The notes: generated by a model not told the origin, from the sequence alone. A DNA stretch of 33,045 nucleotides from Gammaproteobacteria bacterium (GCA_003646415.1 QNFS01000006.1:1-33045), one strand, 5' to 3'. Counted from the stretch's first letter, positions 1-10,820 are shown. A program made the numbers and translations.

Positions 1-1122
1 CTTTTTGTAGTAGGCATCGTAGTAACCGGCGGATAAAGCATAGGTGCCTACCAGGATACGGCGCTTCACCTCATCACCAAAGCCCTCTTCGCGGGTGCGC
101 GTGTAGAGATCATGCAGGTCAGTGGGGTTGTCGCAGCGGTGGCCGTAACGCACGCCATCAAAACGGGACAGGTTGGTGGAGGCCTCCGCCGGGGCGATGA
201 TGTAATAGGTCGGGATCGTCAGCTGGCTGTGGGGCAGCGATACGTCCACCAGCGTCGCGCCCTGGGCTTCCAGTTCCTTAAGCGCGGCATTGATGCACTC
301 CCCGGTTGCTTTATCGAGCCCGTCGCCGAAGTATTCACCGGGCAGGCCAATACGCAGACCGTCCAGGCTGTTGTCGAGTCTGGTGCGGTAGTCCTCCACC
401 GGCATCTCTGAGGAGGTGGAGTCCAGGGGGTCCAGCCCGGCCATGGTATTGAGCAGCAGGGCGCAGTCCTCGGCGCTGTGCGCCATGGGGCCGGCCTGGT
501 CCAGGCTGGAGGCGAAGGCCACCATGCCCAGGCGCGAGACACGGCCATAGGTGGGTTTGAGGCCGGTGATACCGCAGAAGGCGGCCGGCTGGCGAATAGA
601 TCCCCCCGTATCTGTGCCGGTGGCTGCGGGAGCCAGCAAGGCGGCTACTGCGGCGGCTGATCCGCCGGAGGAGCCACCCGGCACAAGATCTGTATCCCAG
701 GGGTTTTTTACCGGGCCGTAAAAGCTGTTTTCGTTGGAGGAGCCCATGGCGAACTCATCCATATTGGTCTTGCCCAAAATTACCGCGCCGTCCCTTTTGA
801 AATGCTGGATCAGGGTGGCATCGTATGGTGGTATAAAGTTATCCAGCATGCGCGAACCGCAGCTGGTGCGCATGCCCTTGGTGCAGAAGATATCCTTATG
901 GGCAATGGGTATACCGGTCAGGGTGGCGGCATCACCGCCGGCCAGCTGCTTATCCGCGGCTTTGGCAGCGGTCAGGGCCGATGCTTCATCCACGCTGATA
1001 AAGCTGTTGTACTGGCTGTCGTGTGCCGCGATGCGGTCCAGGAAGCAGCGAGTAACTTCCACGCTGGAAAACTGTTTCTCGCGCAGCCCCTGTACCAACC
1101 GGGCGACAGATTTATTGTGCAT
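1..1122 (-). CDS. gatA: Glu-tRNA(Gln)/Asp-tRNA(Asn) amidotransferase subunit A (3' end beyond the window)
   Basis: GatA is the glutaminase/amidase subunit of GatCAB, which converts mischarged Glu-tRNA(Gln) (or Asp-tRNA(Asn)) to the amidated form in the cytoplasm. The ORF track omits it because the frame runs off the left edge. Reading the minus strand from ATG at 1122 ([17 protein letters not shown]) gives an unbroken frame of about 374 codons; the family is about 485 residues, so roughly the last quarter is outside. The amidase signature triad is visible: Lys in the IPIAHKD motif, the cis-Ser in [10 protein letters not shown], and the nucleophile Ser in [12 protein letters not shown]. It lies 27 nt downstream of gatC on the same strand, the usual gatC-gatA order. 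The frame is intact and nothing is unusual. Confidence 0.96.
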   Translation of the reverse strand, partial: MHNKSVARLVQGLREKQFSSVEVTRCFLDRIAAHDSQYNSFISVDEASALTAAKAADKQLAGGDAATLTGIPIAHKDIFCTKGMRTSCGSRMLDNFIPPYDATLIQHFKRDGAVILGKTNMDEFAMGSSNENSFYGPVKNPWDTDLVPGGSSGGSAAAVAALLAPAATGTDTGGSIRQPAAFCGITGLKPTYGRVSRLGMVAFASSLDQAGPMAHSAEDCALLLNTMAGLDPLDSTSSEMPVEDYRTRLDNSLDGLRIGLPGEYFGDGLDKATGECINAALKELEAQGATLVDVSLPHSQLTIPTYYIIAPAEASTNLSRFDGVRYGHRCDNPTDLHDLYTRTREEGFGDEVKRRILVGTYALSAGYYDAYYKK

Positions 1123-1149
1123 TATGGCAGTCCTGGCGGCGTCAGCCGT

Positions 1150-1437
1150 CTAATCGATAACTTTGGGAACCAGATAAAGGCCGTTTTCCACGGCGGGGGC
1201 AATGGCCTGGAAGGCTTCGCGATGGTCGAACTCGGTGACTTCATCCGCGCGCAGGCGTTGGGTGGCGTCCAGCGGGTTGGCCATAGGTTCGATATCACGT
1301 GTGTCCACGGCCTGTAACTGGCCCATCATCTGCAGTATCTCGGTGATACGCTCGGTCACCTGGCCGATTTGCTCGCTGGATATGCGGATACGCGCCAGCT
1401 CCGCTATCTTTTCAATCTCGTCTTGCTCTATAGACAT
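1150..1437 (-). CDS. gatC: Glu-tRNA(Gln) amidotransferase subunit C
   Basis: Small subunit (95 aa) that wraps around and stabilises GatA in the GatCAB transamidosome. The product reads MSIEQDEIEKIAELARIRIS and contains the family's LDATQRLRADEV-type segment and a C-terminal VENGLYLVPKVID, as expected for GatC. The ORF track starts four codons earlier (MVVS); I chose ATG at 1437 because MSIEQ..IEKIAELARI matches the usual GatC N-terminus. It is first in a gatC-gatA operon, divergent from mreB as in Pseudomonas. Length is normal. Confidence 0.95.
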   Translation of the reverse strand: MSIEQDEIEKIAELARIRISSEQIGQVTERITEILQMMGQLQAVDTRDIEPMANPLDATQRLRADEVTEFDHREAFQAIAPAVENGLYLVPKVID

Positions 1438-2698
<1,261 letters not shown>

Positions 2699-2760
2699 CG
2701 CGCCGACTGAGGCTTTCTCAACTGGCTGCGGTGCACTGACCGGGAAATTGAGGTTCCGAC

Positions 2761-3597
2761 ATCAAGCCGCTATTCGTCAAAGAATCCTCCCTGGGCTTGC
2801 GTATGTTGCTCGCCACTCTGGCAGTTGTGCTACTGATCACGGCAGACCTGCGCTTCAATCGTCTGGAAACTACTCGATCTCTGCTCGATACAGTGGCAAC
2901 GCCTGTCTACTGGCTTGCCGACCTCCCCACGCGCCTTGGCGATTGGAGTGAGGTCCATATCCAGTCCAGGTCTCAACTGTTGGCGGACAACGAACGCCTG
3001 CTCCAGGAAAGTCTGGTATTAAAGGGTCGTTCTCTCCAGATGTCTTCATTGCAGGCGGAGAATGTGCGCTTGCGAGCTCTTTTGAATTCCACCGCCCTGT
3101 TACGCGATGATGTTTTGGTTGCTGAGCTTGTAGGAATCTCTCCAGATCCCGTGCGTCACCAGTTGGTGCTCAATAAGGGAGCGAGAGACGGTGTTTTTGT
3201 CGGCCAGCCGCTGATTGATTCCGATGGTCTAATGGGGCAGGTTGTGGGAGTCAGCGCCGGAAACTCTCGCGCATTGCTGATTACTGACGTTACCCACTCT
3301 ATTCCGGTGCAGGTCAATCGTAATGGTGTGCGCGCCATCGCCGAGGTCACAGGGGCACTGGGCTCGCTGGAAATTCGCCACGTATCAGCCACTACCGATA
3401 TTCGTCCGGGGGATCTGTTGGTGAGCTCTGGCCTGGGCGGACGCTTCCCTGTGGGGTATCCAGTTGCGGTTGTCAGTGAAATCGAGCGGGACCCGGGGCG
3501 GGCTTTTGCACGCATCCTGGCTATTCCCAGTGCGGCGCTGGATCGCAGTCGCCACGTGCTGCTGGTGTTTACCTCTGGCGCGGACGAGGAAGGTTGA
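2761..3597 (+). CDS. mreC: Rod-shape-determining protein MreC, apparent AUC start
   Basis: MreC is a bitopic membrane protein that links MreB to PBP2 in the periplasm. In the full frame the N-terminus reads IKPLFVKESSLGLRMLLATLAVVLL: the usual MreC opening (M/x-KPLF..S.GLR) followed by one membrane helix. A coiled coil (SQLLADNERLLQES...LQAENVRLRALLNS) and the beta-rich domain follow. There is no ATG, GTG or TTG between the in-frame stop at 2749 and TTG 2797. ATC at 2761 sits exactly where the family's Met should be, 7 nt after a GAGGT Shine-Dalgarno. From ATC the protein is 278 aa; the ORF track begins at TTG 2797 (266 aa), which would lose the conserved cytoplasmic tail. AUC initiation, a mutated ATG or a base-call error are all possible. 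Confidence 0.93.
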   Translation: MKPLFVKESSLGLRMLLATLAVVLLITADLRFNRLETTRSLLDTVATPVYWLADLPTRLGDWSEVHIQSRSQLLADNERLLQESLVLKGRSLQMSSLQAENVRLRALLNSTALLRDDVLVAELVGISPDPVRHQLVLNKGARDGVFVGQPLIDSDGLMGQVVGVSAGNSRALLITDVTHSIPVQVNRNGVRAIAEVTGALGSLEIRHVSATTDIRPGDLLVSSGLGGRFPVGYPVAVVSEIERDPGRAFARILAIPSAALDRSRHVLLVFTSGADEEG

Positions 3598-3600
3598 TCC

Positions 3601-4089
3601 TTGGTAGACCAGGAGTCACATGGCTATGGGGTCATACTGCTAACTTTTTTTGTAGCCTATGTGCTGGCGGTGCTGCCGCTGCCCCAGTGGCTGCTGTGGG
3701 GCCGCCCCGAGTGGCTTGCACTGGTGCTCATCTACTGGACTATCGCATTGCCGGCACGGGTAGGGGTTGTGACTGGCCTGTTGCTGGGCGTGGGGCTGGA
3801 TGTGTTGGAGGGGGCCGTGCTTGGCCAGAATGCCTTCGCGCTTGTGGTGGTCGCCCTGTTATCTGTGATCCTGTACCAGCGCCTGCGGGTCTATAGCCTG
3901 TGGCAACAGGCGGGGGTGGTATTTGTCCTGGTGGGAATCAACCAGTTGATCTGCCAGTGGGTGCAGAACCTGCAGGGGGTTGGTGCTCGTTCGCTGTTCT
4001 TTATGCTGCCCGCTGTTTCCAGCGCACTGTTGTGGCCGGTGGTGTTACATACCCTGCGCGGGTTGCGCCGCTACTACCGGGTGAACTGA
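3601..4089 (+). CDS. mreD: Rod-shape-determining membrane protein MreD
   Basis: MreD is an integral inner-membrane protein (162 aa here, normal length) that works with MreC in the elongasome. The sequence is almost entirely hydrophobic, with five or six predicted membrane segments (for example VILLTFFVAYVLAVLPLP and AFALVVVALLSVILY). The start is TTG 3601, three bases after the mreC stop, with a GAGGAAGG ribosome site inside the mreC 3' end, suggesting translational coupling. It is followed by maf one base later. Identification rests on topology, length and position in mreBCD. Confidence 0.93.
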   Translation: MVDQESHGYGVILLTFFVAYVLAVLPLPQWLLWGRPEWLALVLIYWTIALPARVGVVTGLLLGVGLDVLEGAVLGQNAFALVVVALLSVILYQRLRVYSLWQQAGVVFVLVGINQLICQWVQNLQGVGARSLFFMLPAVSSALLWPVVLHTLRGLRRYYRVN

Positions 4090-4090
4090 T

Positions 4091-4699
4091 ATGACTGGCA
4101 CTCGTTTGATATTGGCTTCCGCTTCCCCGCGCCGTCGGGAATTACTGAATCAGCTTGGCGTAAGCTATTTGTGTGATCCGGCGGATATCGATGAGGCGCC
4201 ACTGGCAAGCGAGGCCCCTGAAGACTACGTACAGCGCATGGCGCAGGAAAAGGCAAGCGCCGTGGCTACCCGCTATGCGGTGCCGGAACACGCGGTGCTC
4301 GCTGCAGATACTATTGTGGTTATCGATGATAAAGTTTTGGGTAAGCCGCGGGACCACTTCCATGGCCTGGCGATTCTGGCCCGCCTCAGCGGTCGCCAGC
4401 ATTCGGTATTCACGGCGGTCTGCCTGTATAGCGTTTCTGGTCTGTGCTGTGAACTGGTGGAAACCCAGGTAGAGTTCACGCAGTTGAGTCGGGAAGTATG
4501 CGAGTCCTATCTGGCCACGGAAGAACCCTGGGATAAAGCCGGTGGCTACGGCATCCAGGGCCTTGGTGGCGCCTTTGTCAGGTCAATCCAGGGCAGCTAC
4601 AGTAATGTGGTGGGCCTGCCTCTGTGCGAAACATGGCAGTTACTGGTGTCCAATGGCATAACAACCGCACTGGGCCCTGGTGACGAGGTGCATGAGTGA
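4091..4699 (+). CDS. maf: Maf-like nucleoside triphosphate pyrophosphatase (YhdE type)
   Basis: Maf proteins hydrolyse NTPs to NMP and pyrophosphate; the YhdE subgroup adjacent to mreD and rng is associated with dTTP/UTP and modified pyrimidine nucleotides (family knowledge). The 202-aa product begins with the diagnostic ILASASPRRRELL loop and carries LAADTIVVIDDKVLGKP, the TQVEFTQLS strand and the EPWDKAGGYGIQGLGGAFV segment, so all family blocks are present. It begins one base after mreD ends, and its stop overlaps the rng start (GTGA), so mreD-maf-rng are tightly coupled. Confidence 0.95.
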   Translation: MTGTRLILASASPRRRELLNQLGVSYLCDPADIDEAPLASEAPEDYVQRMAQEKASAVATRYAVPEHAVLAADTIVVIDDKVLGKPRDHFHGLAILARLSGRQHSVFTAVCLYSVSGLCCELVETQVEFTQLSREVCESYLATEEPWDKAGGYGIQGLGGAFVRSIQGSYSNVVGLPLCETWQLLVSNGITTALGPGDEVHE

Positions 4700-6174
4700 G
4701 TGAGGAAATCCTGGTCAATGTCACCCCGATGGAAACACGGGTCGCCGTGGTGGAAAATGGTGCAATCCAGGATATTCAAATCGAGCGTGCTGCCAATCGC
4801 GGCATTGTGGGAAACATCTATGCTGGTAAGGTAGTGCGTGTTCTGCCCGGTATGCAGGCGGCCTTCGTTGATATCGGTACTGAGCGCACCGGCTTCATCC
4901 ACGCATCAGATATTATCAGCGTTGATGGCAATGGTCGGGAAGACAGAAATCGCCACTCACAAAATATCAGGGATCATTTGTACGACGGTAAGACGGTGGT
5001 GGTGCAGGTTACCAAGGACCCTCTGGGCAGTAAGGGCGCCCGCCTTACCACGCAGTTGTCAGTTTCCACTCGTTATCTCGTGTTAATGCCGCAGACTGAT
5101 CACGTGGGCGTATCTCAGCTTATCGAGGACCCCGCCGAGCGAGAGCGGTTACAGCAGGCGCTGGCTGAAGGGCTTGTGAGTGAATACATGGAGGCAGCGG
5201 GCGGCTTTATTCTGCGCACTGCCGCGGAAGGGGTTGGTGTCGAGGAAATCAGGGCTGATTTGCGTTTTCTCAAGCGTCTCTGGGCTGCGATCTCACGCCG
5301 CGCCAGGGGGCCGGCCAGGCCCGAATTACTGTATGAAGACCTGCCCCTGTACCTGCGCACTATCCGCGACCTGGCACGACCCTCGGTAGAACGCATACTG
5401 ATCGACAGCCGAGAGGGGTTTACCACCCTGCGGGAATTTTGTGGGGAGTATGTGCCGGAGGTGTCGGGCTTGCTGGAACACTACAGCGGCGAGCGGCCCT
5501 TGTTCGACCTGCATGGGGTCGAGGATGAAATCCAGCGCGCGCTGGGTCGCAGGGTCGAGCTCAAGTCCGGAGGCTATCTGATCATCGACCAGACCGAGGC
5601 CATGACCACGATAGATGTCAATACAGGGTCGTTTGTGGGCAGGCACAATCAGGAAGAGACAGCTTTCAGGACTAATATGGAAGCGGCTACCGTACTTGCG
5701 CGTCAGTTACGGGTGCGTAATCTGGGCGGTATCATCATCGTTGATTTCATTGATATGAACTCTCAGGAGCACCGCCGCCAGGTGCACCGGACACTGGAAA
5801 AGGCCATGCAGGGTGATCCAGCCCGCAACAAGATCACCGGCGTATCCGACCTGGGCCTGGTACAGATGACGCGCAAGCGCACCCGAGAGAGCCTGGAGCA
5901 GACGCTGTGTGAGGAGTGTCCGGTTTGCCGGGGCCGCGGTATGTTGAAGACGGCTGAGAGTATTTGCTATGAAATTTTCCGGGAGATCATGCGTGATGCC
6001 AGAGCCTACGAAAATGCAACGCTTATGGTGCTGGCTGCGCAGGCTGTGGTTGACCGCTTATTGGACGAGGAGTCAGCCAATGTGGCGGACCTGGCGGATT
6101 TTATCGGCAAAACGATAAGTTTTCGGGTAGAACCGACTTACTCCCAGGAACACTTCGACATCGTACTACTGTGA
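4696..6174 (+). CDS. rng: Ribonuclease G
   Basis: RNase G (CafA) is the shorter paralogue of RNase E, a 5'-end-sensing endoribonuclease that matures the 5' end of 16S rRNA and degrades some mRNAs. The 492-aa product has the S1-like region near the N-terminus (NRGIVGNIYAGKVVRVLPGMQAAFVDIG), the KDPLGSKGARLTTQLS 5'-sensor region, the catalytic DNase I-like segment (TTIDVNTGSFVGR, IIIVDFIDM) and the Zn-link cysteines in CEECPVCRGRG. There is no RNase E-type C-terminal scaffold. It starts at GTG 4696, overlapping the maf stop, with GAGGTG as ribosome site within maf. It is complete and ordinary. Confidence 0.97.
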   Translation: MSEEILVNVTPMETRVAVVENGAIQDIQIERAANRGIVGNIYAGKVVRVLPGMQAAFVDIGTERTGFIHASDIISVDGNGREDRNRHSQNIRDHLYDGKTVVVQVTKDPLGSKGARLTTQLSVSTRYLVLMPQTDHVGVSQLIEDPAERERLQQALAEGLVSEYMEAAGGFILRTAAEGVGVEEIRADLRFLKRLWAAISRRARGPARPELLYEDLPLYLRTIRDLARPSVERILIDSREGFTTLREFCGEYVPEVSGLLEHYSGERPLFDLHGVEDEIQRALGRRVELKSGGYLIIDQTEAMTTIDVNTGSFVGRHNQEETAFRTNMEAATVLARQLRVRNLGGIIIVDFIDMNSQEHRRQVHRTLEKAMQGDPARNKITGVSDLGLVQMTRKRTRESLEQTLCEECPVCRGRGMLKTAESICYEIFREIMRDARAYENATLMVLAAQAVVDRLLDEESANVADLADFIGKTISFRVEPTYSQEHFDIVLL

Positions 6175-6264
6175 AGCGCAGTACTGTAATCTACACTTTA
6201 TCTGGATAGAGGCTGTGACGCTTGCCGCGGCCATCATTAAAAGCATCATAGCGCAGGATAATCA

Positions 6265-9200
6265 TTGCAAAACTCATTTTTTCACAGGCTGAGCAGCTTA
6301 CTCTGGGGTGTTATCGTCACTCTGATTGTAGTGCTGGCGATCTACGTCAGCCTGGGCCGTATGCTCGCCTTCAACCTGGGCGCCTGGCAAGTGGAGATTC
6401 TGCGGGAACTCAATAGTCGTATGCCCTTTACCGTTGAAGCCAAGGGAGTCAGTGGCGAGTGGCAATCCTTTACCCCGATAATTGTCCTTAAAGGCCTGAG
6501 CCTGAGCGCCCCCGGCAGTGCCGCCCCCCCCCTGGAATTGTCCGAGGGGCGTATTGGCGTGGATGTGTTCAACAGCCTGCGCACGCGCTCGCTGCAGATG
6601 ACGCGTGTGGCTCTGGATGATCTCAGTTTGTACGGTGAATTCACCGCCCAGCGTAAACTGCGGATCAGGGGGCTCGACGGTGGTGGTGGGCAGATAGGCG
6701 AGTGGCTTCGGGAGTTTCTGTTGAATGTCGAGTTGGTCGCTCTGCGCAATAACTCGTTGCAGTTGACCATGCCCAACGGTGATGTGCGCGACCTGTCCCT
6801 GGACTTGCTCCTGTCGCGAGACGGCAGTCACCGACAGATGGAAGCGAGCCTGCTGTCAACTGCGGGCACTGATATCACCATACTTGCTGAGGGCGTGGGT
6901 GACCCGTTCGAGCCGGATTTATTCAGCGGAGAATTGTATCTGGATATCCAGTCCACCAATATGGGGGCGGTAAAGGATATGTTGGTTGTGCCGCCGGCTG
7001 TCTGGGCCGACGGCACTCTGGAACTGGAGCTGTGGCTGGCCTGGAACAAGGGCAAACCGACAGTTGAGGCGCGGCTCGAGGCCCGTGATTTGCTCATAGC
7101 CGGGCAGGACCAGTCCTGGCAGGTGCCGCTGGATCGTATTGCGGTAGAAGCAAGACTGCTGGAGCGCAGGAATCACTGGACCTTGTTTGCCTCGGGTCTG
7201 GAAGTGGAGAAAGACGGGGTGGTGGTGCAGCTACCCAGATTGCAGTTCGATACATGGGGTGACGCGGTGCGCTTGCGCACCACCGATGTGTCGCTGGTGC
7301 CGATCAATGACATTGTGACGGGTCTGGACGCCATTCCGGTGGCACTGGCCGATGTGCTCCGTGTACTGCAGCCGCGTGGCACACTCTCGTCCCTGCAGTT
7401 CAGTATGGGTGATATTGCGGCGCCGGTGAAAGACTGGGAGGTAGAGGCCAACTTCGAGGGGCTTGCGGTGGACTCATGGAAGGGAGCGCCGGGGGTGACC
7501 TCCGCCAGCGGTTATGTGCAAATGGCCCCTGGGGGTGGTTTTGTAGTGCTCGATAGTCAGCAGCTGACGATGGATTTTCCCACGATCTATAAGCACCCTC
7601 TGCGCTACGAGGACTTCCATGGGACCATAAATATCGATTGGGGCGCGGATACCCTGAGCTTGTCCAGTGGCCTGGTCACCGCGCTGGGTGAGGAGGGTAC
7701 GGCACAGGTATTATTTGGCTTGAGTGTTCCCCTGGTGCCCACCGATATCGGTATCGAGATGGACTTGTTGGTGGGCCTGGAGGATTCCCATCCCACGCAC
7801 CGGGTCAAGTATGTGCCTGATGTTCTTAATCCGGTCCTGAGGGGCTGGTTGTCCGATAGTATCGGAGAGGGACTCGTAGAGCAGGGCGCTTTCGCGTGGC
7901 GCGGTACGGTCCGGCCCAATACCGCACCGCTGCACACCATCCAATTGGCATTCAATGTCGCAGATACTGGTCTCAATTATCATCCGCACTGGCCTCCTGT
8001 AACGATTTTGGACGGTATCATCCTGATTGATGATGTCAATGTCAGTGTGTGGGCCGATCACGCCAGATTGTTTGAGTCTCAGGTAGAGCATTTGTCTGTG
8101 GAAACCTGGTTAAATGAAGCCGGTCAGCTCATGTTGGCTGTCGATGGCATGGTGCGGGGGCCGGCGGCGGATGGTTTGGCCGTGCTGAATGATTCGCCGC
8201 TTACCCGAATAGTGGGAGGCGCATTTGCCGACTGGGAATTGATGGGCGACCTGCACACTGATCTCAAGCTACAGATGAACCTCACCGACAAATCCACACT
8301 CCCCAGAGTCGATGTCACGACCCGGTGGTATGACGTGGGCCTGGATATTACTCCTGGGAATTTGCCTGTTCGTAAACTAAATGGGGAGTTTGCCTACAGC
8401 ACTACTGATGGGTTCAGTTCCACAGACCTGGCCGGAGAGCTGTGGGGTGTGCCCCTCAATGCCAGTGTGGGACAGCGCAACCCGGGGTCGCGTGACAGGT
8501 ATGACCCGGGCAGTTCAGTGGTGGAAGTCGCCATTGCTACCAAAGCGGATATGGCGGATGTGCGGCAGTGGCTGAACCTGGAGCCCCTGGCCTTTGCCCA
8601 GGGGAAAACCGCAGCCGATATCAAGGTACTGGTCGCTCCCGGGGAGTCTCCACTTCTCATTGTGGACAGTGCACTGGCCGGTGTCAGCCTGGATCTCCCG
8701 CGGCCCTGGCGAAAGTCTGATACCGATGAAAGACAGTTTCACCTGGAGATGCCCCTGGCCGGAGGTGGCAACCGCTTGTCGCTGACCCTGGGAGAGCAGC
8801 TAAAGCTCGAGCTGGATGTGGCGGATGGAGCGCTTCGTGCTGGCGCTCTGGCCATCGCGGCTGAGCCGGGCCTCCTGGAGGAAGGTGTTTTGCGCATCAA
8901 TGGCCACGTGCCACTGATACAGGGGGATGAGTGGCTGCGCTTTGCTTCAGAATATTTTATCGCCGACTCCGTAGTGCACGATGAAGCGGCGGCCACCGGG
9001 ACAAAAGTCGCCCCGGAATCGGCACTGGCGGTAGATCCGGCAGTGGTGGCGGGCAGTGTGGGTGAAGATAGCCGGAGCCGGGAATTGGCGATTATCATCG
9101 ACCAGTTGCAGGTGGATACCCTGGTGATAGGGGGGCAGGAGCTACAGGATGTGCGGTTCAGCCTGGCGATCGAGTCCGCTTTATGGCGCCTGTCCTTTGC

Positions 9201-10302
9201 TACGGATTGGGTGCGGGGTAAGTTGCTTTTGGCACAGGATGACACGGTGTCACAACTGGAGATCGAATACCTGGACCTATCAGCCCTGGACCAGTTGGAG
9301 CTGGCTGTAGAAGAAAATCAACCGGTGCTGGAACTGCCCGCTATAGATGTGACGATAAATGACCTTTACCAGGGCGATCAGCGCCTGGGGGAACTCGCTT
9401 TTGACCTGCGCAGCCAGGGCGCGGTACTGACGGCAAACAATATCATTGGAGAGTTGGCCAGTATTCAGTTGCGCATCGAAAGTCCGGGGCGACTGGTCTG
9501 GAGGCAGGGATCGGACAGCCAGAGTGAGTTGCAGGCCACCTTTAGCTTTGATGACCTGGGACAGACCCTGGCCTATTTTGACTACCAGAAGATCATGGAG
9601 ACCAAAAAGGGAAAACTCGATGTCAACCTGCGATGGCCAGGCCCTCCACAGGGGCTCTCCCTGGCAACCGGGCGGGGCGTGATGCAGATTGATATAGGCC
9701 ACGGCAGTTTTCTGGAGGCCCCCCCCGGCGCAACCGGCGCGCTCAGGGTGGTGAGTATTCTCAATCTTGCCGATATAGTCAGGCGCTTGAGTTTGTCCCA
9801 CATGTTCGAATCGGGGATCCCCTTTGACAGTGTGGACGGCGAGGTATTCCTGCACGGTGGTACCATTGAAGTTGCGCGGATGGATGTGAAAGGTGGCTCC
9901 AGCTTTCAGTTCAGTGGCGTCTCCGAGGTGACGGCCCGAAGCCTGGACGGCGAACTGGTGGCGACGTTGCCAATGGCCAACAACCTGCCCTGGATAGTGG
10001 CGCTGGCAGCCAGCTTGCCGGTAGCGGCGGGTGTGTATGTGGTGAGTAAGATATTTGACAAGCAGGTGAATCGCTTGTCCAGCGCTGTCTACAGTATCAG
10101 TGGCTCCTGGGATGATCCCCAGGTGGAGTTTGACCATATTTTCGATGCGTCTTCACAGCGCACCGGTAGCGCGGCGGCACAACAGATAAAAGATGACCAA
10201 ACGCCGCAAGCGGGCCCTGCTGCGGGTGGGGAGTTACCGCACAACGCTCCAGATTCACAGGCGCCAAATCCCCAGACCCCGGATCAGTCGGGCGTACCGT
10301 AG
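6265..10302 (+). CDS. yhdP: YhdP family AsmA-like envelope protein
   Basis: YhdP is a giant inner-membrane-anchored periplasmic protein of the AsmA-like group, implicated with TamB and YdbH in moving phospholipid to the outer membrane. The 1345-aa product starts with a short tail and one membrane helix (LLWGVIVTLIVVLAIYVSLGRML), then long beta-rich repeats, a conserved C-terminal part (GALRVVSILNLADIVRRLSL, GDGEL-like DGELVATLP) and a second hydrophobic stretch (WIVALAASLPVAAGVYVVSKIF). The start is TTG 6265 after GCAGGA; no ATG fits. The last 50 or so residues are a Gln/Pro/Ala-rich low-complexity tail, making it somewhat longer than the usual ~1270. Its 3' end overlaps convergent darP by 19 bp. 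The nitrilase and tldD genes that often follow are absent. Confidence 0.94.
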   Translation: MQNSFFHRLSSLLWGVIVTLIVVLAIYVSLGRMLAFNLGAWQVEILRELNSRMPFTVEAKGVSGEWQSFTPIIVLKGLSLSAPGSAAPPLELSEGRIGVDVFNSLRTRSLQMTRVALDDLSLYGEFTAQRKLRIRGLDGGGGQIGEWLREFLLNVELVALRNNSLQLTMPNGDVRDLSLDLLLSRDGSHRQMEASLLSTAGTDITILAEGVGDPFEPDLFSGELYLDIQSTNMGAVKDMLVVPPAVWADGTLELELWLAWNKGKPTVEARLEARDLLIAGQDQSWQVPLDRIAVEARLLERRNHWTLFASGLEVEKDGVVVQLPRLQFDTWGDAVRLRTTDVSLVPINDIVTGLDAIPVALADVLRVLQPRGTLSSLQFSMGDIAAPVKDWEVEANFEGLAVDSWKGAPGVTSASGYVQMAPGGGFVVLDSQQLTMDFPTIYKHPLRYEDFHGTINIDWGADTLSLSSGLVTALGEEGTAQVLFGLSVPLVPTDIGIEMDLLVGLEDSHPTHRVKYVPDVLNPVLRGWLSDSIGEGLVEQGAFAWRGTVRPNTAPLHTIQLAFNVADTGLNYHPHWPPVTILDGIILIDDVNVSVWADHARLFESQVEHLSVETWLNEAGQLMLAVDGMVRGPAADGLAVLNDSPLTRIVGGAFADWELMGDLHTDLKLQMNLTDKSTLPRVDVTTRWYDVGLDITPGNLPVRKLNGEFAYSTTDGFSSTDLAGELWGVPLNASVGQRNPGSRDRYDPGSSVVEVAIATKADMADVRQWLNLEPLAFAQGKTAADIKVLVAPGESPLLIVDSALAGVSLDLPRPWRKSDTDERQFHLEMPLAGGGNRLSLTLGEQLKLELDVADGALRAGALAIAAEPGLLEEGVLRINGHVPLIQGDEWLRFASEYFIADSVVHDEAAATGTKVAPESALAVDPAVVAGSVGEDSRSRELAIIIDQLQVDTLVIGGQELQDVRFSLAIESALWRLSFATDWVRGKLLLAQDDTVSQLEIEYLDLSALDQLELAVEENQPVLELPAIDVTINDLYQGDQRLGELAFDLRSQGAVLTANNIIGELASIQLRIESPGRLVWRQGSDSQSELQATFSFDDLGQTLAYFDYQKIMETKKGKLDVNLRWPGPPQGLSLATGRGVMQIDIGHGSFLEAPPGATGALRVVSILNLADIVRRLSLSHMFESGIPFDSVDGEVFLHGGTIEVARMDVKGGSSFQFSGVSEVTARSLDGELVATLPMANNLPWIVALAASLPVAAGVYVVSKIFDKQVNRLSSAVYSISGSWDDPQVEFDHIFDASSQRTGSAAAQQIKDDQTPQAGPAAGGELPHNAPDSQAPNPQTPDQSGVP

Positions 10303-10820
10303 AACTCCTGCAACTCCCTCAGGTAACGGAATAGCTTGCGGCTCGCCGCCGGTGGTTTTCCCCGTTTTGTCTCCCGTTGGTGTTGCAACACCAACTGTCG
10401 TAGCTGTTGCCTGTCAGCCTCGGGCCAGCGCGCGGTCGCCAATTCCACCCCGGATACCCCCGCCGCCAAAATATCCTCGCGCAGTTGTTCCAGCTGATGG
10501 AAGACATTGTCATTTTTTTGCTTACCCCGATGTATGGCCGCCATGGCGCGTTCTATCGGCTGCGGGTCGATGTGGCGCATCAGTTTGCCGATGAATTGCA
10601 GGTGGCGCTTGCGGGCGCTGTTACTGTGTATCTGGCGGGTTTCGCGCAGGGCCAGCAGCAGTTGTTCATCCGCGATGGGAAGCTGCGCCAGTTGCTTATC
10701 ATTCAGTTCAAGCAGTGATTCTCCCAGTTGCTGTAATGCCAGCATCCGGCGTTTTACCGCGCTTTTACTGGGAGGGAGTTGCTCTTCGAGATCGGCGGAA
10801 TTGTTGTTCGCATCAGGCAT
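10284..10820 (-). CDS. darP: Ribosome biogenesis factor DarP (YjgA, DUF615)
   Basis: DarP helps assemble the 50S subunit, acting on the peptidyl-transferase centre region during late maturation (family knowledge). The 178-aa product is charged and helical, with the family's PPSKSAVKRRMLALQQLGE opening, the LALRETRQI..NSARKRHLQFIGKLMR block and the C-terminal KLFRYLRELQ. The ORF track starts 24 codons upstream; ATG 10820 (MPDANNNSADLEEQ) is preferred because the family motif follows shortly. Its ATG overlaps the mgtE stop (ATGCCTGA), so it is probably translated by coupling to mgtE. The pmbA and tldD partners usually near yjgA are absent. Confidence 0.95.
   Translation of the reverse strand: MPDANNNSADLEEQLPPSKSAVKRRMLALQQLGESLLELNDKQLAQLPIADEQLLLALRETRQIHSNSARKRHLQFIGKLMRHIDPQPIERAMAAIHRGKQKNDNVFHQLEQLREDILAAGVSGVELATARWPEADRQQLRQLVLQHQRETKRGKPPAASRKLFRYLRELQEFYGTPD

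Noticed and set aside
219-548. 109-aa minus-strand ORF inside gatA
   Set aside because: It is an out-of-frame shadow of the gatA reading frame, which is continuous to the window edge.
10284-10302. Missing nitrilase, tldD and pmbA around yhdP-darP considered as further deletion scars
   Set aside because: yhdP and darP have intact ends that overlap convergently, and mgtE-darP overlap cleanly, so this looks like natural lineage synteny.
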